Part shown: positions 46,840-59,264 of the stretch, one piece after another | Layout: each line of letters begins with the position of its first letter | Position numbering within the stretch: the stretch's first letter is position 1 | From: Chinchilla lanigera | Lineage: Eukaryota; Chordata; Mammalia; Rodentia; Chinchillidae | DNA: 64,000 nt | Reading direction: 5' to 3' | Assembly (NCBI RefSeq): GCF_000276665.1 | Contig: NW_004955404.1 | Coordinates: forward strand, 31,977,667-32,041,666 | Position numbers and translations under genes: made by a program | The notes under the pieces: model-generated | What the model saw: only the letters and a program-made list of their open reading frames with translations | What the model was told of the DNA's origin: nothing | Database searches by the model: none

Positions 46840-47275
46840 TTTGAATTGTATCCCCCAGAAGATATACTAAAATACTAACACCTGCAATCTGTCAATATGA
46901 CCTCATTTGAAAATAGGGCTTTGCAGATGTAATTTAGTTAGGATGAAGTCATACTGGATTAGGATGGACAGGAGTTCAATAGCTGGTGTCCTTAAAGAAG
47001 AGGGAAATTTGACAGACAGGAAGAAAAGCATGTGAAGGCAGAATTATGCATGACATGACCACAGTACACAGCATGCAGAGGACTGCCAGCCACCACAGGA
47101 AGGTGTGACAAGACAGGGAAGGGGGCTCCAAGAGAGCCTTCAAATGGAGTGTCGCCTTGGCAAGTCATGGATTTCAGAATTCTGGCCCCCAGAAACTTGA
47201 GAATATAAGTTTCTATTGTCTTTAAACCACACATTTTAGGATACTGTGTTATTACAGACCTGTGAAACTAAAACA
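46840..47275 (+). mobile_element. MLT1 LTR
   Basis: Full-length MLT1-type LTR order: 'gttgtttgaattgtatccccc', 'tatgacctcatttgaaaatagggc', 'tttgcagatgtaatttagttagg', 'gctggtgtccttaaagaagag', 'agaaaagcatgtgaaggcag', 'aattctggcccccagaaactt', 'ttctattgtctttaaaccaca' and 'tgtgttattacag'. It is a solo LTR of a MaLR family older than rodents. Confidence 0.85.
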
Positions 47276-48720
47276 GAGATCAAGAGATTTGAAGGTATAC
47301 TCAAAGGAGTGATTAAGATATGGGCCATAGATCTAAGCTGCTTAATGAGAATCACTTGTGGCAGGGAGAGTGAGCAACTGCAGTGGGTCGATGGACTGAG
47401 GATCCAGTGGTACCAGGTACTGCTCCTTGGAGCTAGGGCACTAGAAGTGAGGAAGAGAGGATAGGAAGTGGTGGGAAGAGAGTGGGATTTTGAAATTGAG
47501 ATTATGCGGAGGATGCTCTTTGCTACTGCGGAAGCCATCTCCATAACTGCTCCCCATCTGCTCCCCACTCTGGGCGTTAAGAAACTGACTTTTCTGGATA
47601 GCATGAGCCAAACTCCCCAACTTCTGGCTTTTAATTTATTCAGACAGGAGGGATTATTGGTAGAGAAGCACAAATGATCATTGATCCCTGACTATCGCTA
47701 CTTTTCTTCCACATAAGTTACAAAGTCATGTTTACTGGAAACAAGAAAGCAGGTAGAAAGGTAACCAGGAACTGAAGAAATAAATGAGCTACACAATAAC
47801 TTCAAAGAAACTGGGAGAGAAAGAGAAAGAAAATGTTGAAAGAGATATATATTTTAAAAAGAAAAGTAGCATACCCATATGAAAACACAAAAAGTACCAA
47901 GGAACTCACAATGAGTGAGCTATAGCCTCCGGCCTGCCTTCTCTTCCTCTTGTAATGAGAATCTGCTCTCCCCTCCTCTGAACACTCCTGGCTGTGCTCA
48001 CCAACGGCCTTTTGTTCCACTGATATTTCATCTTTTCTCACATTTTATTGGCCACCTTCTTTTTCTTGAAACTTGGACTAATTGGATTCCATGCAAACTT
48101 TTTCCCTAGAGTAAGTACCTTAATCCTCCTGATCCTCTATAGTTTTTTCAGGATCTGTTTTCCCCTCCCATATCAGACACATTGCTGACTCCCCAGAGAT
48201 TGCCTGCATCCTGTTCTCACTTGACCTGTTGTTCCTGTGTGGATTTATCTATACCCTTAGCTTTAAGGAAAACCTAGATGCCTAGGCCTTCAAAACGCAC
48301 ACTCTTAGTGAAAATCTCTCTCCTGAGCTGTGGAATCATCTACATCCACCTGTGGAGCAGAATATGACCAAAATTAAATTCAGAAGGCTTCCTCCCATTT
48401 ACAAATATTTTCTTCCTCTTCCATGATCAGTTATTGGGATTAGCCAATTAATGGTCAGTTAAAAATACTATCTTAACCAAATCCCATAGGTGACTACACT
48501 ATCCAAGCCCTTCAAGTATCAGAGACCGAGGATACTGGTGTTTAAAACAAGACAGAATGTATTGTTTTCTTAAGGCTATGTATCCAATAGAAAATCACTT
48601 TGTGACTCTACAACGTGCAGTTAGTTGTCAATATCTGTCTGATTACTTACATGTAGCAAACCCATCTTTATAGTTTATATGATTTATGTCAAAATAGACT
48701 TTATATATAGTTACTGTATA
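47276..48720. other. Unassigned sequence
   Basis: No gene is supported. The longest frame (47236-47673, minus) is a chance frame across LTR and unique sequence with no recognisable domain. Confidence 0.4.
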
Positions 48721-49040
48721 GTCATGTGCTACATAATGTGCTGCATAGTCACACACAGATTGCATATTCAATGATGGCCCCATCGGCTACAATGGAAATG
48801 AAAAATTCCTCTTGCCTAGGGACATCAAAGCCTTCATGTCATAGCATAACACATTACTCACGCTTGTGGAGATGCTGGTATAAAACATACTGCACTGCCA
48901 GTTATATAAAGCATACACATACCATTATACACAATACATAATTCTTGTTAATGATAATTATGTTTTTGCTTTATGCATTTACTGTCTTATACTTCTATTG
49001 TGATTTTATAGTATACTTCTACTTATAAGTGTGCCACATT
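48721..49040 (+). repeat. Ancient interspersed repeat, copy 2 of 2
   Basis: 'gtcatgtgctacataatgtg', 'gatggccccatcggctac', 'aaatgaaaaattcctcttgcc', 'gagatgctggtataaaacata', 'catttactgtcttatac' and 'tatacttctacttataag' share order and orientation with the repeat at 34047-34365. This copy is more complete in its middle part. Confidence 0.65.
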
Positions 49041-50194
49041 GTGCTAACAGCCTTAGTTAGACATTGCATGTTTTCCATGCAAGATTTCCATCTAGTCAAG
49101 ATTTCTTGACTAAATCTTTTTCTCATGTGCTTCATTTAATCTCATGTTTTGCTAATCATGGTGCAGGAACAATAGCCTTTTATGTTAATTATAATATGTT
49201 AGCAATAGGTTATTATATTAGATGACTGTATTATCCATATGCTATATGTTTGTGTGGGCTATGTTATGTAGATTTCTGTATTTATACTCAATGGCAAAAC
49301 TCACTAATGCTGTGCATCCTTGTTATCAAGTAAAGCATGAATATATTTGAAATAAAGCTAAGAAAATTTTATTCCTCTATCTAGACAAAAAGGTGATTAT
49401 TCAAGTGCAGTGTATTGGTTTTGATCTCCTTTTTTCTACTTAGGAGTTAGTTATAGATATGGCATTTGTTAAATACTGGGATAAAGATGTGAAAATACAC
49501 AGAAATTCAGGGGGAAAATCTAATCTGAACCTCTGTTCTTTAGGGAACCTGTTTACTTGCACATATGATGACGGATGTCACCGTTAATAAGAACTACTTT
49601 TATTTATTTTTAAAAAACCTTGGGCTTAGGAATGTTAATAAGAGAAAAATGGAAATACATCTCAATTTATAAACATCCATGTTTTCCTTTAAATGCAAAT
49701 ATCAACAGAACCCTCTGGCTTTAGTTCAAGTTAAAGTAAATGGAAGATTGCTAGTGATCAATAGTATAAAAGTATCATATATTTCCAGAAACACAGTGCT
49801 ATTATACTAGAATACAGAAATCTTAGCCTTGGAAATTATGTCAATATAACATAGTCTACAGGTCTCAAATTCGTGCATGCGGACTGAATATGGTCTACTA
49901 CTGAGCAGGAACATCATTCTGTACATGCCACATGGTCCACTCCTCTCCTTTCTTATCAGCCCATTTACCTCAGTGGGCCTTTAAAGACATCTGAGTTTGT
50001 AATTCCAGCTGGTTCAACTTACCTTCCAATTAAGCGCATCTGCCAGGTGGTGCTCCAGTTCTGCTGGAACACTGTCAGGGATGGGGAACAGGGAGCTTAT
50101 TAAAATTTCAGGCAGCTTTCTTTGTTAAAAGTTCACTGAAATTGAGCAGCAAGTTGATTCCCCCAAAACTCCCACCAAAAGGTTGAAACAATCT
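49041..50194. other. Unassigned AT-rich sequence
   Basis: No gene or named repeat. A perfect 8-bp-stem hairpin (tagtcaag / cttgacta, 4-nt loop) lies at 49093-49112. Confidence 0.4.
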
Positions 50195-50530
50195 TCATGC
50201 CTCTTCCACACAATAAAACAAAATAATTGATGAGTTCTATCATGTCTCCTTATTGCATTCTAGAGCTTTTCTCCTCAAGGTTAAATACCCTCAATTCCTT
50301 TAATGTTCCTCATTTGGCATTCACCATTCTGATATTCCTCCTTTGACTGAATGTAATACCATTTGTCAATGACCCTTACAAAATGTGTTTCTGAGAGAGA
50401 GCACAGTGATCTACATGTTGTCTGCCCAGCCCAGGGTGGAGAGGGGCTATTAACACCCATATTCTGAGCATTATGCTTCCATTAATGAAATTGAGGGCCA
50501 CATTAACTACTTTTAAGCAGTTAGTAACAG
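50195..50530 (+). repeat. Ancient amniote-type interspersed repeat
   Basis: 'ttctatcatgtctccttattgc', 'gcttttctcctcaaggttaaata', 'ctcaattcctttaatgttcctcattt', 'ttgtcaatgacccttacaaaatg', 'gagagagagcacagtgatc' and 'ctattaacacccatattctgagcattatgcttcc' follow a widely dispersed old repeat whose consensus I remember, but whose family name I cannot give with certainty. Confidence 0.5.
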
Positions 50531-51485
50531 GGATGGAAATGATGGCTAAAGCATGAAATGCAGCTTGATGACATTCAAAGAAAGGAAGATGCCGTTTAGA
50601 AGTTAGTGAAAGTAATAGAGGTGCATTTCAACATTGATGAAGACTCTTGTCGAAGGACACAGGAGAGTACATAAGCAAACACACATATTAAAATCTGAGA
50701 AAAATGAATAAAAACTCTAATGGCTATATTTGAGGTACAAATGATTATTCTTTCCATTTTTTCTTCTGTAATGCAGTTATCATTATTTAAGAAATTAAAA
50801 ATATTATCAATTTATGCATACCACTATTCTACTTTGATATGTAATATTTTATCCCCTACATTCCCAAATATTTTGATTTACTTAATAAAAATGATATTCA
50901 AATACACATACCTGTCCATGTAATACTTTTCTGATATACACACTGGTGGAACTTTATCAAGGGAGATGAATATTTTTATTTCACTTTGGTAAATAAAATA
51001 ATTTTTATGCAAATTTTTTTCTTCATTTTCCCCAATTCATTTGAAGTTAACCTCTATGATCACTGATTGCAGGTTTGGCCCAGTATTATCTCAGGCCAAT
51101 CACAAAGGACAAAAAATACTTAAGTATATTAGCTTCAATACTTTAGCATAAAAGTGTGCCAGCAGATATTTCTAGAGCAACAGCAAATTTTTCATATTAT
51201 TCCTTTTAAATCACTTTCTCCTACCCTTCACCAGTATTTGGAGGGGAATAATTATAAAGTGGAAAAAGTTTAACCCCTCAATGCCTAGTATTACATTTTT
51301 GGAATGACCATAACAACAGAGCATAATAATTTTTTTCTCTTCAAATTCTCATTCTTTGAATTTTTCTAGGTAACACATGAATTTTATGCAAAAAATTCAC
51401 TCTTTGGCATAAATTAGGGTTAAATTATACAGCCCTATTTCTGTGGCTACCTTCCAATTTTCTGAGAGCCCTAAATTTTTCTACC
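50531..51485. other. Unassigned AT-rich sequence
   Basis: No supported feature was found. Confidence 0.4.
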
Positions 51486-51530
51486 CATAATTATATGCTC
51501 CTGAGTTTAATTTCTGGTACCCCCCAAAAA
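51486..51530 (+). mobile_element. ID SINE 3' remnant
   Basis: 'gctcctgagtttaatttctgg' followed by 'taccccccaaaaata' is the B-box half and tail start of an ID element. The 5' half is missing. Confidence 0.5.
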
Positions 51531-51548
51531 TAACACGCTGTTTTGATA

Positions 51549-51994
51549 TGAGCATGGTTTGTTTCATATCAAGATGTCCCCCCAAAACCTCATGTGCTCA
51601 TAGGTGTAGCTTTTGGGAGGTGGCTGAATCATGGGTGTGTGATACTGAAATTAAGTGTCTGTGGTACTAGATTAAGCCACTGATTGGTTTGTCATAGTTT
51701 TGGGTCTGGATAATGAGAAGGCCCACATTGGGTGTGGGTGGCACCACCTAAAAGGCCCATGGCCTGGACTGAAGTGAAAGGGAGGCTTACTGCTTGCAGT
51801 TTCCATGGTTTGCTGCCTTCTTCCTGCTACACCATGAACTGTTTCTACTCTGTGATGCCCCTCTGCCATGAGGCCAGGCCTTAGAGCCAGCTGACTAAGG
51901 ATGTCTACAAACTGTGAGCTAAAATTAATTTTTTCTTCTTTAACTTGTGAGGATCAGGAGTTATGTCTCAGTTGCAAGAAAAGTAACTAAAACA
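51549..51994 (+). mobile_element. Solo LTR, MaLR type
   Basis: It runs from 'tgagcatggtttg' to 'aagtaactaaaaca' and contains 'gatgtccccccaaaacctcatg', 'ggaggtggctgaatcatgggtg', 'gcccacattgggtgtgggtgg', 'cccctctgccatgaggcc', 'gtgagctaaaattaatttttt' and 'ttatgtctcagttgcaagaa'. The polyadenylation signal is changed from AATAAA to a mutated form. No internal region. Confidence 0.8.
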
Positions 51995-52790
51995 TGGGGA
52001 CTCAAAGCTACGTGAGCTATAGGCCCTGTGCATTTGGACACACTCTGTCTATCCTCCCTGCATACCTACAAGTTTTTTCATTTATCTGTGTATTGGTTTA
52101 ATTTAGAGTTATGGGTATTGCCTGGGTCCTTGATTGTAGGTACCATCTCATCATTCAACATACCATAACACAGTATTTTCCTTTCTCTCTCTACTGGGGA
52201 TATGTCTCTCCTCACTCGCCATTTCAAGTTTCCTTGCCTACGGAATCTTTTCCTTTATTCTCAGCCTTGATAGCATCTCCAGATCAGATAGTAAGGGGTA
52301 GAGTTTGCTTGCCTGCTGGTTCTCAAACTAGAATGATTTATTTACCATTTTTGAATCCCAGAAGAGTAGCTTTGGCCATTACAACACTTGAGAAATATGA
52401 CTGACCGTTTTGCTATACTTCAGCATCTCACCATATGATTTTTTCTGTTTTCTCCACTTCAGGTTAGCCTTCATGTACCTTATAATAAGGCCCTGACTCA
52501 TTCTTCCTATTCACGTCTGTCACAATAAAGAAATCTCCAATGCCTTATGTCAAAGAAAATGTATTTTTCTGGATCTTAAAATCATGTCACATATTAAATG
52601 AAATAAGGAAAAATGGAAACATCAAAAGAATCTGAGGTTGTTGTCAATTCTGCCTTTCTCAAAGGCTTTGGCATCTGACCCCTTATTCTTTACAATAATA
52701 ATCCAAGTAAAGGCAGCAGCATCATTGGTAATGTCTGTCAATGCTTGGCTTTTTAAGTTTATAACATCAATGTCAATGATGTCTACTTTG
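51995..52790. other. Unassigned sequence
   Basis: No supported gene or repeat. A weak LINE-2-like stretch may lie at 52440-52560. Confidence 0.35.
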
Positions 52791-52794
52791 CACT

Positions 52795-52962
52795 TTGCTT
52801 AGGGTACCATGTCAGAGACTGTGTCTACTCGATCTTTGACAGCAAGAATAAAGCATGTTGTCATCACCCCATATCTCTGACCATGGATAGAACAGTGCTT
52901 TAAATACATATTAAGAGCATAATAAATGTTTGCTGATTAAATGAATCAATAAATTTTTGAAT
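52795..52962 (+). mobile_element. LINE-2 3' tail
   Basis: 'gtcagagactgtgtctactcg' then 'ccatatctctgaccatggatagaacagtgc' and 'agcataataaatgtttgctgattaaatgaat' match the 3' end of LINE-2 ('gggactgtgtct', 'ctagaacagtgcctggc', 'caataaatatttgttgaatg'). Confidence 0.75.
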
Positions 52963-54118
52963 AATGCAGCTATAAAATCAAGAATGATAAATGAAGTTGG
53001 AGAGAGATTGTATCCTGGGAATAATAATTGGAAATTATGATCAGGAGGAAGACATTTTTATCAAATTGTCGTTCAAGCTTAAAAAGTATTCTCTCCCCCA
53101 ACAAAAAAGTATTCTCCCTTTTGCTGTATTCTAAATATAAATGACATAAATGAAGGTTAAGAATTATAATTTTTATCTCTAATCATGAGGTCTCCTGGTT
53201 TACACTGATAATATTAGTGTATCTTAAAACTGCGCAGTATAATTTTACATTTGAACAATACCTCATCCTTTGAAAAGGTAAGTTTCACAAAGCAATTCAT
53301 ATTGTAACAGAATATTATTTTGACAACTAAATGAAATAATTAAAAATAGTTTATTTACATTATTCACTGTAATACAATAGTATTGAATTATAGCTATTAG
53401 TTACCCAAAGCTGTTTCAATAGACCTGACACATCTCACATATAATATACCAGACAGTTAGCTAGTTATCTATCTAGCTAGATAGACAGGATACAAGAAAA
53501 AAGGGAGTACCTTGGATTTTTTGCAATATTGAGCATGTGGAATGACTTCAGATGGTCCACATTGTTTTTGAAAGATGCTCACAAGGCATGATGTCCTGTT
53601 CCTCACTTTGAGAGCCATAAGTGCCCACACTGTCAGTGATCTAACTGCAGATTTTGTCCATAAAAATAACTCTGATGTGATTTGAAGCACAACTTTTATA
53701 AGACTCTTTGATTTGTTTCACAAAGGTCAAGTTCAATACTGGTGGCTTGCTGTACGAATGTTTTAATTTTTATTTAGTAATCCCCACTTCTTCTAACTGC
53801 TTTGCACATCCCATCACCCAGCAAATAAAAATCCAAGCAGTAAAGTTTGTTAGCAAGGCATACTCTGTAAAACATGATGATTTATTCTTTCAGTGACCTT
53901 AATGATAGTTTTAGTGTAATAAATTTTTTATCACAGTAAATTATTTATTGCAGGAGAGCCATGTGAGTCAACAAGGAATGTGGAAATAATGGTGGAGAAA
54001 TTTATGTTGATTTTCCTACAAGACTTTTTTCATGTACCTCCTACCCCTTGGGCCTCTAACAGAAACTTACCATTAAATGATCTAAAAGCTCAAATAACAT
54101 GTGATACAGTGGTTTTGA
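52963..54118. other. Unassigned AT-rich sequence
   Basis: No gene or named repeat. A short tetranucleotide-like tract of 'agcta/gata' units lies at 53455-53488. Confidence 0.4.
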
Positions 54119-54123
54119 AAAGG

Positions 54124-54576
54124 TGTCTTAGTTATTTTCCTCATTGCTGAGACAAAATACTCAACATTCAAATTTAAAGGAGGAAAGGTTTATTTCAGCT
54201 CACAATATGTAGAGGCTTCAGTCCATAGTAAGCTAGCTCCAAGGCAAGGTGGCATGGGAGAGGACATGGCAGAGGAGAAACAGTCCATGGCACAGCAAGC
54301 AGAAGGCAGTGAGCAGCAAGCAGCAGCATCAAGCCTGCCTTCCCTGTCTCCCTTTATTTTCCACAGAGGCTGCAAGCCTATTGAATGGTGCCACCCAAGC
54401 CCAGGGCAGGGGGGCTTCCATTACACCCAGAACCATGCTAATTCTATTCAGTGGATTAATTTATTACCATACAACCTTAGTCTCAGTATCACATGCTCAA
54501 AATCTAGCCAGCTCCAGAAAGCCCCAATTATGAGCACATGATGCTTTGAGGGGACATCTAGATACAAACCATGACA
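54124..54576 (-). mobile_element. Solo LTR, rodent MaLR type, with TSD
   Basis: From TG ('tgtcttagttatt') to CA ('accatgaca'), containing 'cattgctgagacaaaatactc', 'aggaaaggtttatttcagctc', 'agctccaaggcaaggtggc' and 'acatgatgctttgaggggac'. Short direct repeats 'aaagg' (54119-54123) and 'aaagg' (54578-54582, one base off the CA end) flank it. It is the longer form of the same family (about 453 bp). Overlapping plus-strand frames (54249-54541) are LTR noise. Confidence 0.85.
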
Positions 54577-54582
54577 GAAAGG

Positions 54583-55395
54583 GAACTAAACACTTAATGT
54601 CCAGGGGCTTTTCCTGAGAGGGGCTCTTAGCATTCTTCATGTTTAGTCAATTGCCAATTAATTCACTAGTTTACTGCCAGAGAGCCTTTTTGTTATTACT
54701 GCTACAAAGGATCAGAATTCTGATGTTTTCCAGATTCTTGATACTCTTAACCAGAAACATAAAGACCCTCATTGGATTATCAAAAATGTGTCTAACTATC
54801 TTCCAATTTACCAGTGTATTGCCAGTTAAGTTTTTCTTTCACTGTAAAAAGAAAAGAAGTTGTCTAACCTGGAAGAGTGGTGAGAAGAATGGTAGAGATC
54901 AAACTCCTTCCTCCTAGTTCTTGCCTAATTATTTGTAGAACAGATAGTGACAAGTTGAAATTTAGCATCTTCATGAAGTAAATTATCCGTTAGTTAGAAC
55001 TGTAGATACAATGGAAGCACATACTTTTATTAAGAACTCTGAGGTGCCCTGTGATTTTCAAATCTTTGAATCTTAAAATGAAAAATGACATGAAATTACT
55101 GTCAAATTATTTTATTTATTTACTTATTCAATCATTTATTTATTTGGTAATTTTTACTCTTATTAAGTATAGATAGTAAATTACCACAATTTCTATTAAT
55201 TGCAGTACTAGATGAGTCAACACTGCCAGTGATGTTACCCAATTAAAGGATTAATTATAAAATACTTTGACAGTTACTAAATTCTTTTTCTTTAAGGGAG
55301 AAGTATTATTTAGTATTTCAAGAATCCATAATGATGCACTTTTGAGACCAATATCAACTTTTTCCTTTATTTTTTGAGTTAATTTTACATTGTAT
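54583..55395. other. Unassigned AT-rich sequence
   Basis: No supported feature was found. Confidence 0.4.
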
Positions 55396-55399
55396 CAGG

Positions 55400-55490
55400 G
55401 AGAAGAAATGATATCTCTTCTGTCATTTCTTAGAATCATGACCACATTCATTGGCATATAATAACTACTCAATAAATATTTTTGAACAAA
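55400..55490 (+). mobile_element. LINE-2 3' tail
   Basis: 'agaatcatgaccacattcattggcata' and 'ataactactcaataaatatttttgaac' fit the last ~80 bp of LINE-2 ('gtgcctggcacatagtaggcgctcaataaatatttgttg'). Confidence 0.6.
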
Positions 55491-56089
55491 TAAGAAGATG
55501 GCTACATAAATTCCCTCAGTATTGTGAGGTATGTCTATATTTTTCAAAAACAGTGTATGACTTACCAATTTTTGTAGTTCACTCACATTTATAAATACCT
55601 TTTCTGTTGCTTTCAGAATTGAAAGGTAATTTGGCTGGCAAAATTTTTGGCCTCACAAACACTTTCCTTCAAACATTTAAAGGTGTCACATGTATTGTCA
55701 TTTTACATAGCTACTCTTTAATCTCAGTTTTATCTCTTCTTGTGATTTTTGGCTCTTTTTCTATTTTGATCATTTTATATACTATTGAGGATGAAACACT
55801 TTCCCCCAAAAAATTTCTAGCTCTTATAGTAAGTAATTCTTAAACAACAATTGCACTTGAATTTTTAAGTCTCACTCCTTATTTTTCCATTTATTATATT
55901 ATCTGGGTTGAAGTGAGATCTGTGCATTTCCAGTATTTTTATTAGACAAATTTTATAGCTGTCAGTCCAGACATTTTTAGGTAGAGACCAAGGTCTTTTG
56001 AACCGCAGGGTATTTGTGTAGAAGCCATTGATCCTATTATTACTTCAGGCAGAGTGATGAAAGGTGTTCAGTTCATTAGTCATTAGCCA
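55491..56089. other. Unassigned AT-rich sequence
   Basis: No supported feature was found. The plus-strand frame 55607-55843 is hydrophobic and T-driven. Confidence 0.4.
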
Positions 56090-56830
56090 AATACCATTTC
56101 AAATCATAGTGAGATACTACTACATACCTTTAAGAATGGCTGATGAACAAAACAAAACAAAACAAAGCAACCTGAGACCCTACGAAGTGTTATTAAGAAT
56201 GTGTGTGGAAAAAAACTCTTATACACTACTGGTAGATGTGTAGAATGGTAAAATTGCTTGTTAAAATAGAAGATTCATCAGAAGTTCAACATACATTTAT
56301 CATGTAATCCAACCTTCTGCTACTAAATATTTATCTGTGACTAAATGACATAATTATATATGAATGCTTATTATAGCTTTATTAGTAATAATAAAAAAAT
56401 GGAAACCACTCTATCCAGAAGTGAATGAATAAGTAAAGCCTTGATATACCCAGTTATTTCTACCTGGAAAATAACTCTGGTGAACGATTATCACATAGTA
56501 CAATGTAGATGAATCACAAAATATTTATATTTTATGAAAGAAGCTAGAAAAATAGGCTGTATAGTAGATTATTTAATTATAATTATAGATCAATTATAAT
56601 TCTAGATCTGCTTCGGAGCAGATCATAGAGGACCATGGCAAGTAGTGGAAGGGCAGGATTACAAATAGGCATGAGAGAACTTTTGGGGGTGAAAAATATG
56701 TCCATACATTTGATTACAGTGACAGTACTTGTGGATTTATATCCTATGTCCAAACTTATTAAACTTTATACTTTAGTTTATTGCACGCCAGTTATTTATC
56801 AAATTGTTAAATATATAATTTAAAATCTTT
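56090..56830 (+). mobile_element. Old LINE-1 ORF2 end and 3' UTR (L1M class)
   Basis: 'catagtgagatactactacatacc', 'gaatggctgatgaacaaaac', 'ctcttatacactactggtagatg', 'tatcatgtaatccaaccttctgctac', 'ggaaaccactctatccagaag', 'gaatgaataagtaaagcc', 'gtacaatgtagatgaatc' and the 3' blocks 'gtggaagggcaggattac' and 'tccaaacttattaaactttatac' are in L1 order. Frames are destroyed. A (CAAAA)n tract sits at 56148-56167 in place of coding text. A perfect 8-bp-stem hairpin lies at 56605-56624. Confidence 0.85.
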
Positions 56831-57849
56831 ATAAAGCATTTTGAAATGTATTATTTCCATGCAACATGCATTCATGAAGTTTTATAATGGCCCATCACAT
56901 GGGAGTGAACTGGTTTTCTTTTATACATAGCCCTGAGGTGTTAGCTAGCATTTCCAATAGTGTGACAGAATAAAAAGAGAAAGAATTAAAGTAAAAAGGA
57001 ATGGAGTGAAAATAAAGTGTTCTAATTCCAGTAATTTCTTGAAGGAAACTCTAGAGAAATGGTCAGGAGTTGGTAATATGCATAATATGCTACAGGCAGC
57101 TCTGGCTGAAAATAGTTGAATGACTGTAGGGTTAATATATTTGTAATAAGAAAAAAATATAATGTAACTTGTATTTTGTATTTTCTACTTTTCCCACAGA
57201 CAAACATCTACTTTTAAAGCAAAGCCATGATTAAGGAGTGAAATTCTGAATGCTCTAAATACTTGTTAAAATATTTAAATTTTGGATACTAACATTTTGA
57301 AAGCACAATTAGCTTTTTGTTAAAGTTGAAATGGAATAAAACAATATTTCCTCCAAATGTTTCCTCCACTTATTTTGAAAAAATTGAGTTCCTAATTATA
57401 ATCACTTATAACTGAGTCTGATAAATTTTTTTTTGTATGATAAAGTACCTAGAATGTTGGAACAACTACTACATTGGGATCAGGTACCTGATTCGCTTCC
57501 TGATGTGGGAAAATATTACTCCATCTCCCACTTATAATAAAATCAGGTAAATTTGGTGGGCCCAAAATTCACCTGCTGTAATACTTAGTAGTTTAGTTCA
57601 ACTCTCTTACCTCTTCCGCAGCTCTATAATTTAGTATTCTATACACTCCACACTTTGAGAACATTTCTTAATTTTCTGAAAATAGAGCAGTAGAGAAATA
57701 CTGCATAGGTGACTTAAAGAAAAAGAAAAGAATTGATTGTGGACTGGCAAAAATTAATTTATAGCCAAAATATTTATAGTAATACTTATAAATACTATTC
57801 TCTGCTATTTCATAAAATTTATATGCATTTTTACATATATGTGTGCTTT
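56831..57849. other. Unassigned AT-rich sequence
   Basis: No supported feature was found. Confidence 0.4.
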
Positions 57850-58105
57850 TTAGATGGAACTCACTATGTACTCTAGGCTAGCTTTAAGCTATCTCTATAA
57901 GGTATTATTAAAAACTAAGGGGAGTATTCTGAGGGAGATTAATGGCATTGTGTCTCTTACTGTAGTATATTAACTTTGAATTTTTACTGTATTTTTCAGT
58001 CATATGTCATATATCCCACACTGTCTGATCTCTCGATCTTCCTGCCTTAGCCTCCACAGTTCTGTGATTACAGGTGTGCAATACTGTGCCAACTTTCATT
58101 TCTGT
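57850..58105 (-). mobile_element. B1 SINE split by an unknown insert
   Basis: B1 (minus) pieces lie at 57850-57896 ('gaactcactatgtactctaggctag') and 58034-58105 ('cgatcttcctgccttagcctcc', 'tgtgattacaggtgtgcaatac'). In an intact B1 these pieces would be joined. The ~131-bp insert between has 'atctct' on both sides (57891-57896 and 58028-58033). Confidence 0.7.
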
Positions 58106-59260
58106 TTTAATGAATGGTGCCTTCAAATTACGATAAATGCTATCTCAAGAACAAATGTGCCTCACAATGTACAAATGGCTCATTTCTCTTGATCACACAT
58201 CACAGAATTCAAGTGTTGGTTTACTTTGAATCTGAAGTTATAAATGTGTTTTCCCAACAAACTTACCCTAAGAAAGTATATATTTGTATGAGACTTTCTT
58301 GGGTTAGTAAACCCTAAAAAGAAAACCAGGAGGCAAATAATTATAAAGAAATGTGAAAATATAGTGTGTGGGAGGTTTTAGGGAAAAATGTTTACAAAAT
58401 CATACAGATCCACCTTGCATAATTCCAGTGATAGACATATGATTTTTGTACTGTGCCATTTTCCCTACAAGATAACAAGTCACATGATTATCCTAAAACT
58501 TACAAGTAAAGAACTAGTCAATCAAAAAAAGCTTTTGGGAATTAATTTCATATTATGTTTATGTGTTCAAAGCATTTGAAAAAATTTAATTTCAACCCAA
58601 TAAACCTTCTTCTGGAAACTTTTCCTTTAAAACTAGAGGTAGTTAAAGAGTATGATAAGCTTCCATTTCTAGACAAAACTTCTGAGTTTTATGTTATGTA
58701 GTTCTATAACCTTCTACCCTCTCAAATTTTCCATAAATTAGACTTTTATTGAAAAGTTTATATCCTCTCATTCTTCCTCTCTATCCCAACTGCTGCTATC
58801 ATTTTGAGACATTTGTCCTTTCCACATGGCTTAACATTCAATAGTTTATAGTCACAGATTTGTTAAAACTTTCATTCTCATGAATGAGTTTAATAATAAC
58901 TATTAAAGAAAATAATAAATGATACAAATGCAAACTGATGGATTTCAACCTAAATCAACCTATAAAATAACCCAGAGAGCCTTCTCCATTTTCATTTTCA
59001 GCTCCCATTCCAATAAATTCCCAATCCTGCATACCTATACCACTTATTAATTCACATTAGCTTACTCAGATAAGTTATCAACTTGTAGCCTTGCCCTCCT
59101 ATTTATATTTGCGTAATTAGATATGGCTCATTCTGTGCATGTCTTTGCTTAATTTCTTGCTGTTTCCATTGTTACATATTCCTATGTAATAAATCACTTT
59201 GTAAATGAATGTCTTAAAAAGCTATTCTTCTTTCTCAATGTTTTTCCAGTTCTTTAGTCT
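58106..59260. other. Unassigned AT-rich sequence
   Basis: No supported feature was found. Confidence 0.4.
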
Positions 59261-59264
59261 CAGC

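Noticed and set aside
47236..47673. 145-codon minus-strand frame
   Set aside because: The start region overlaps an MLT1 LTR and the composition (Ser/Leu-rich) is typical of a random frame. No domain seen.
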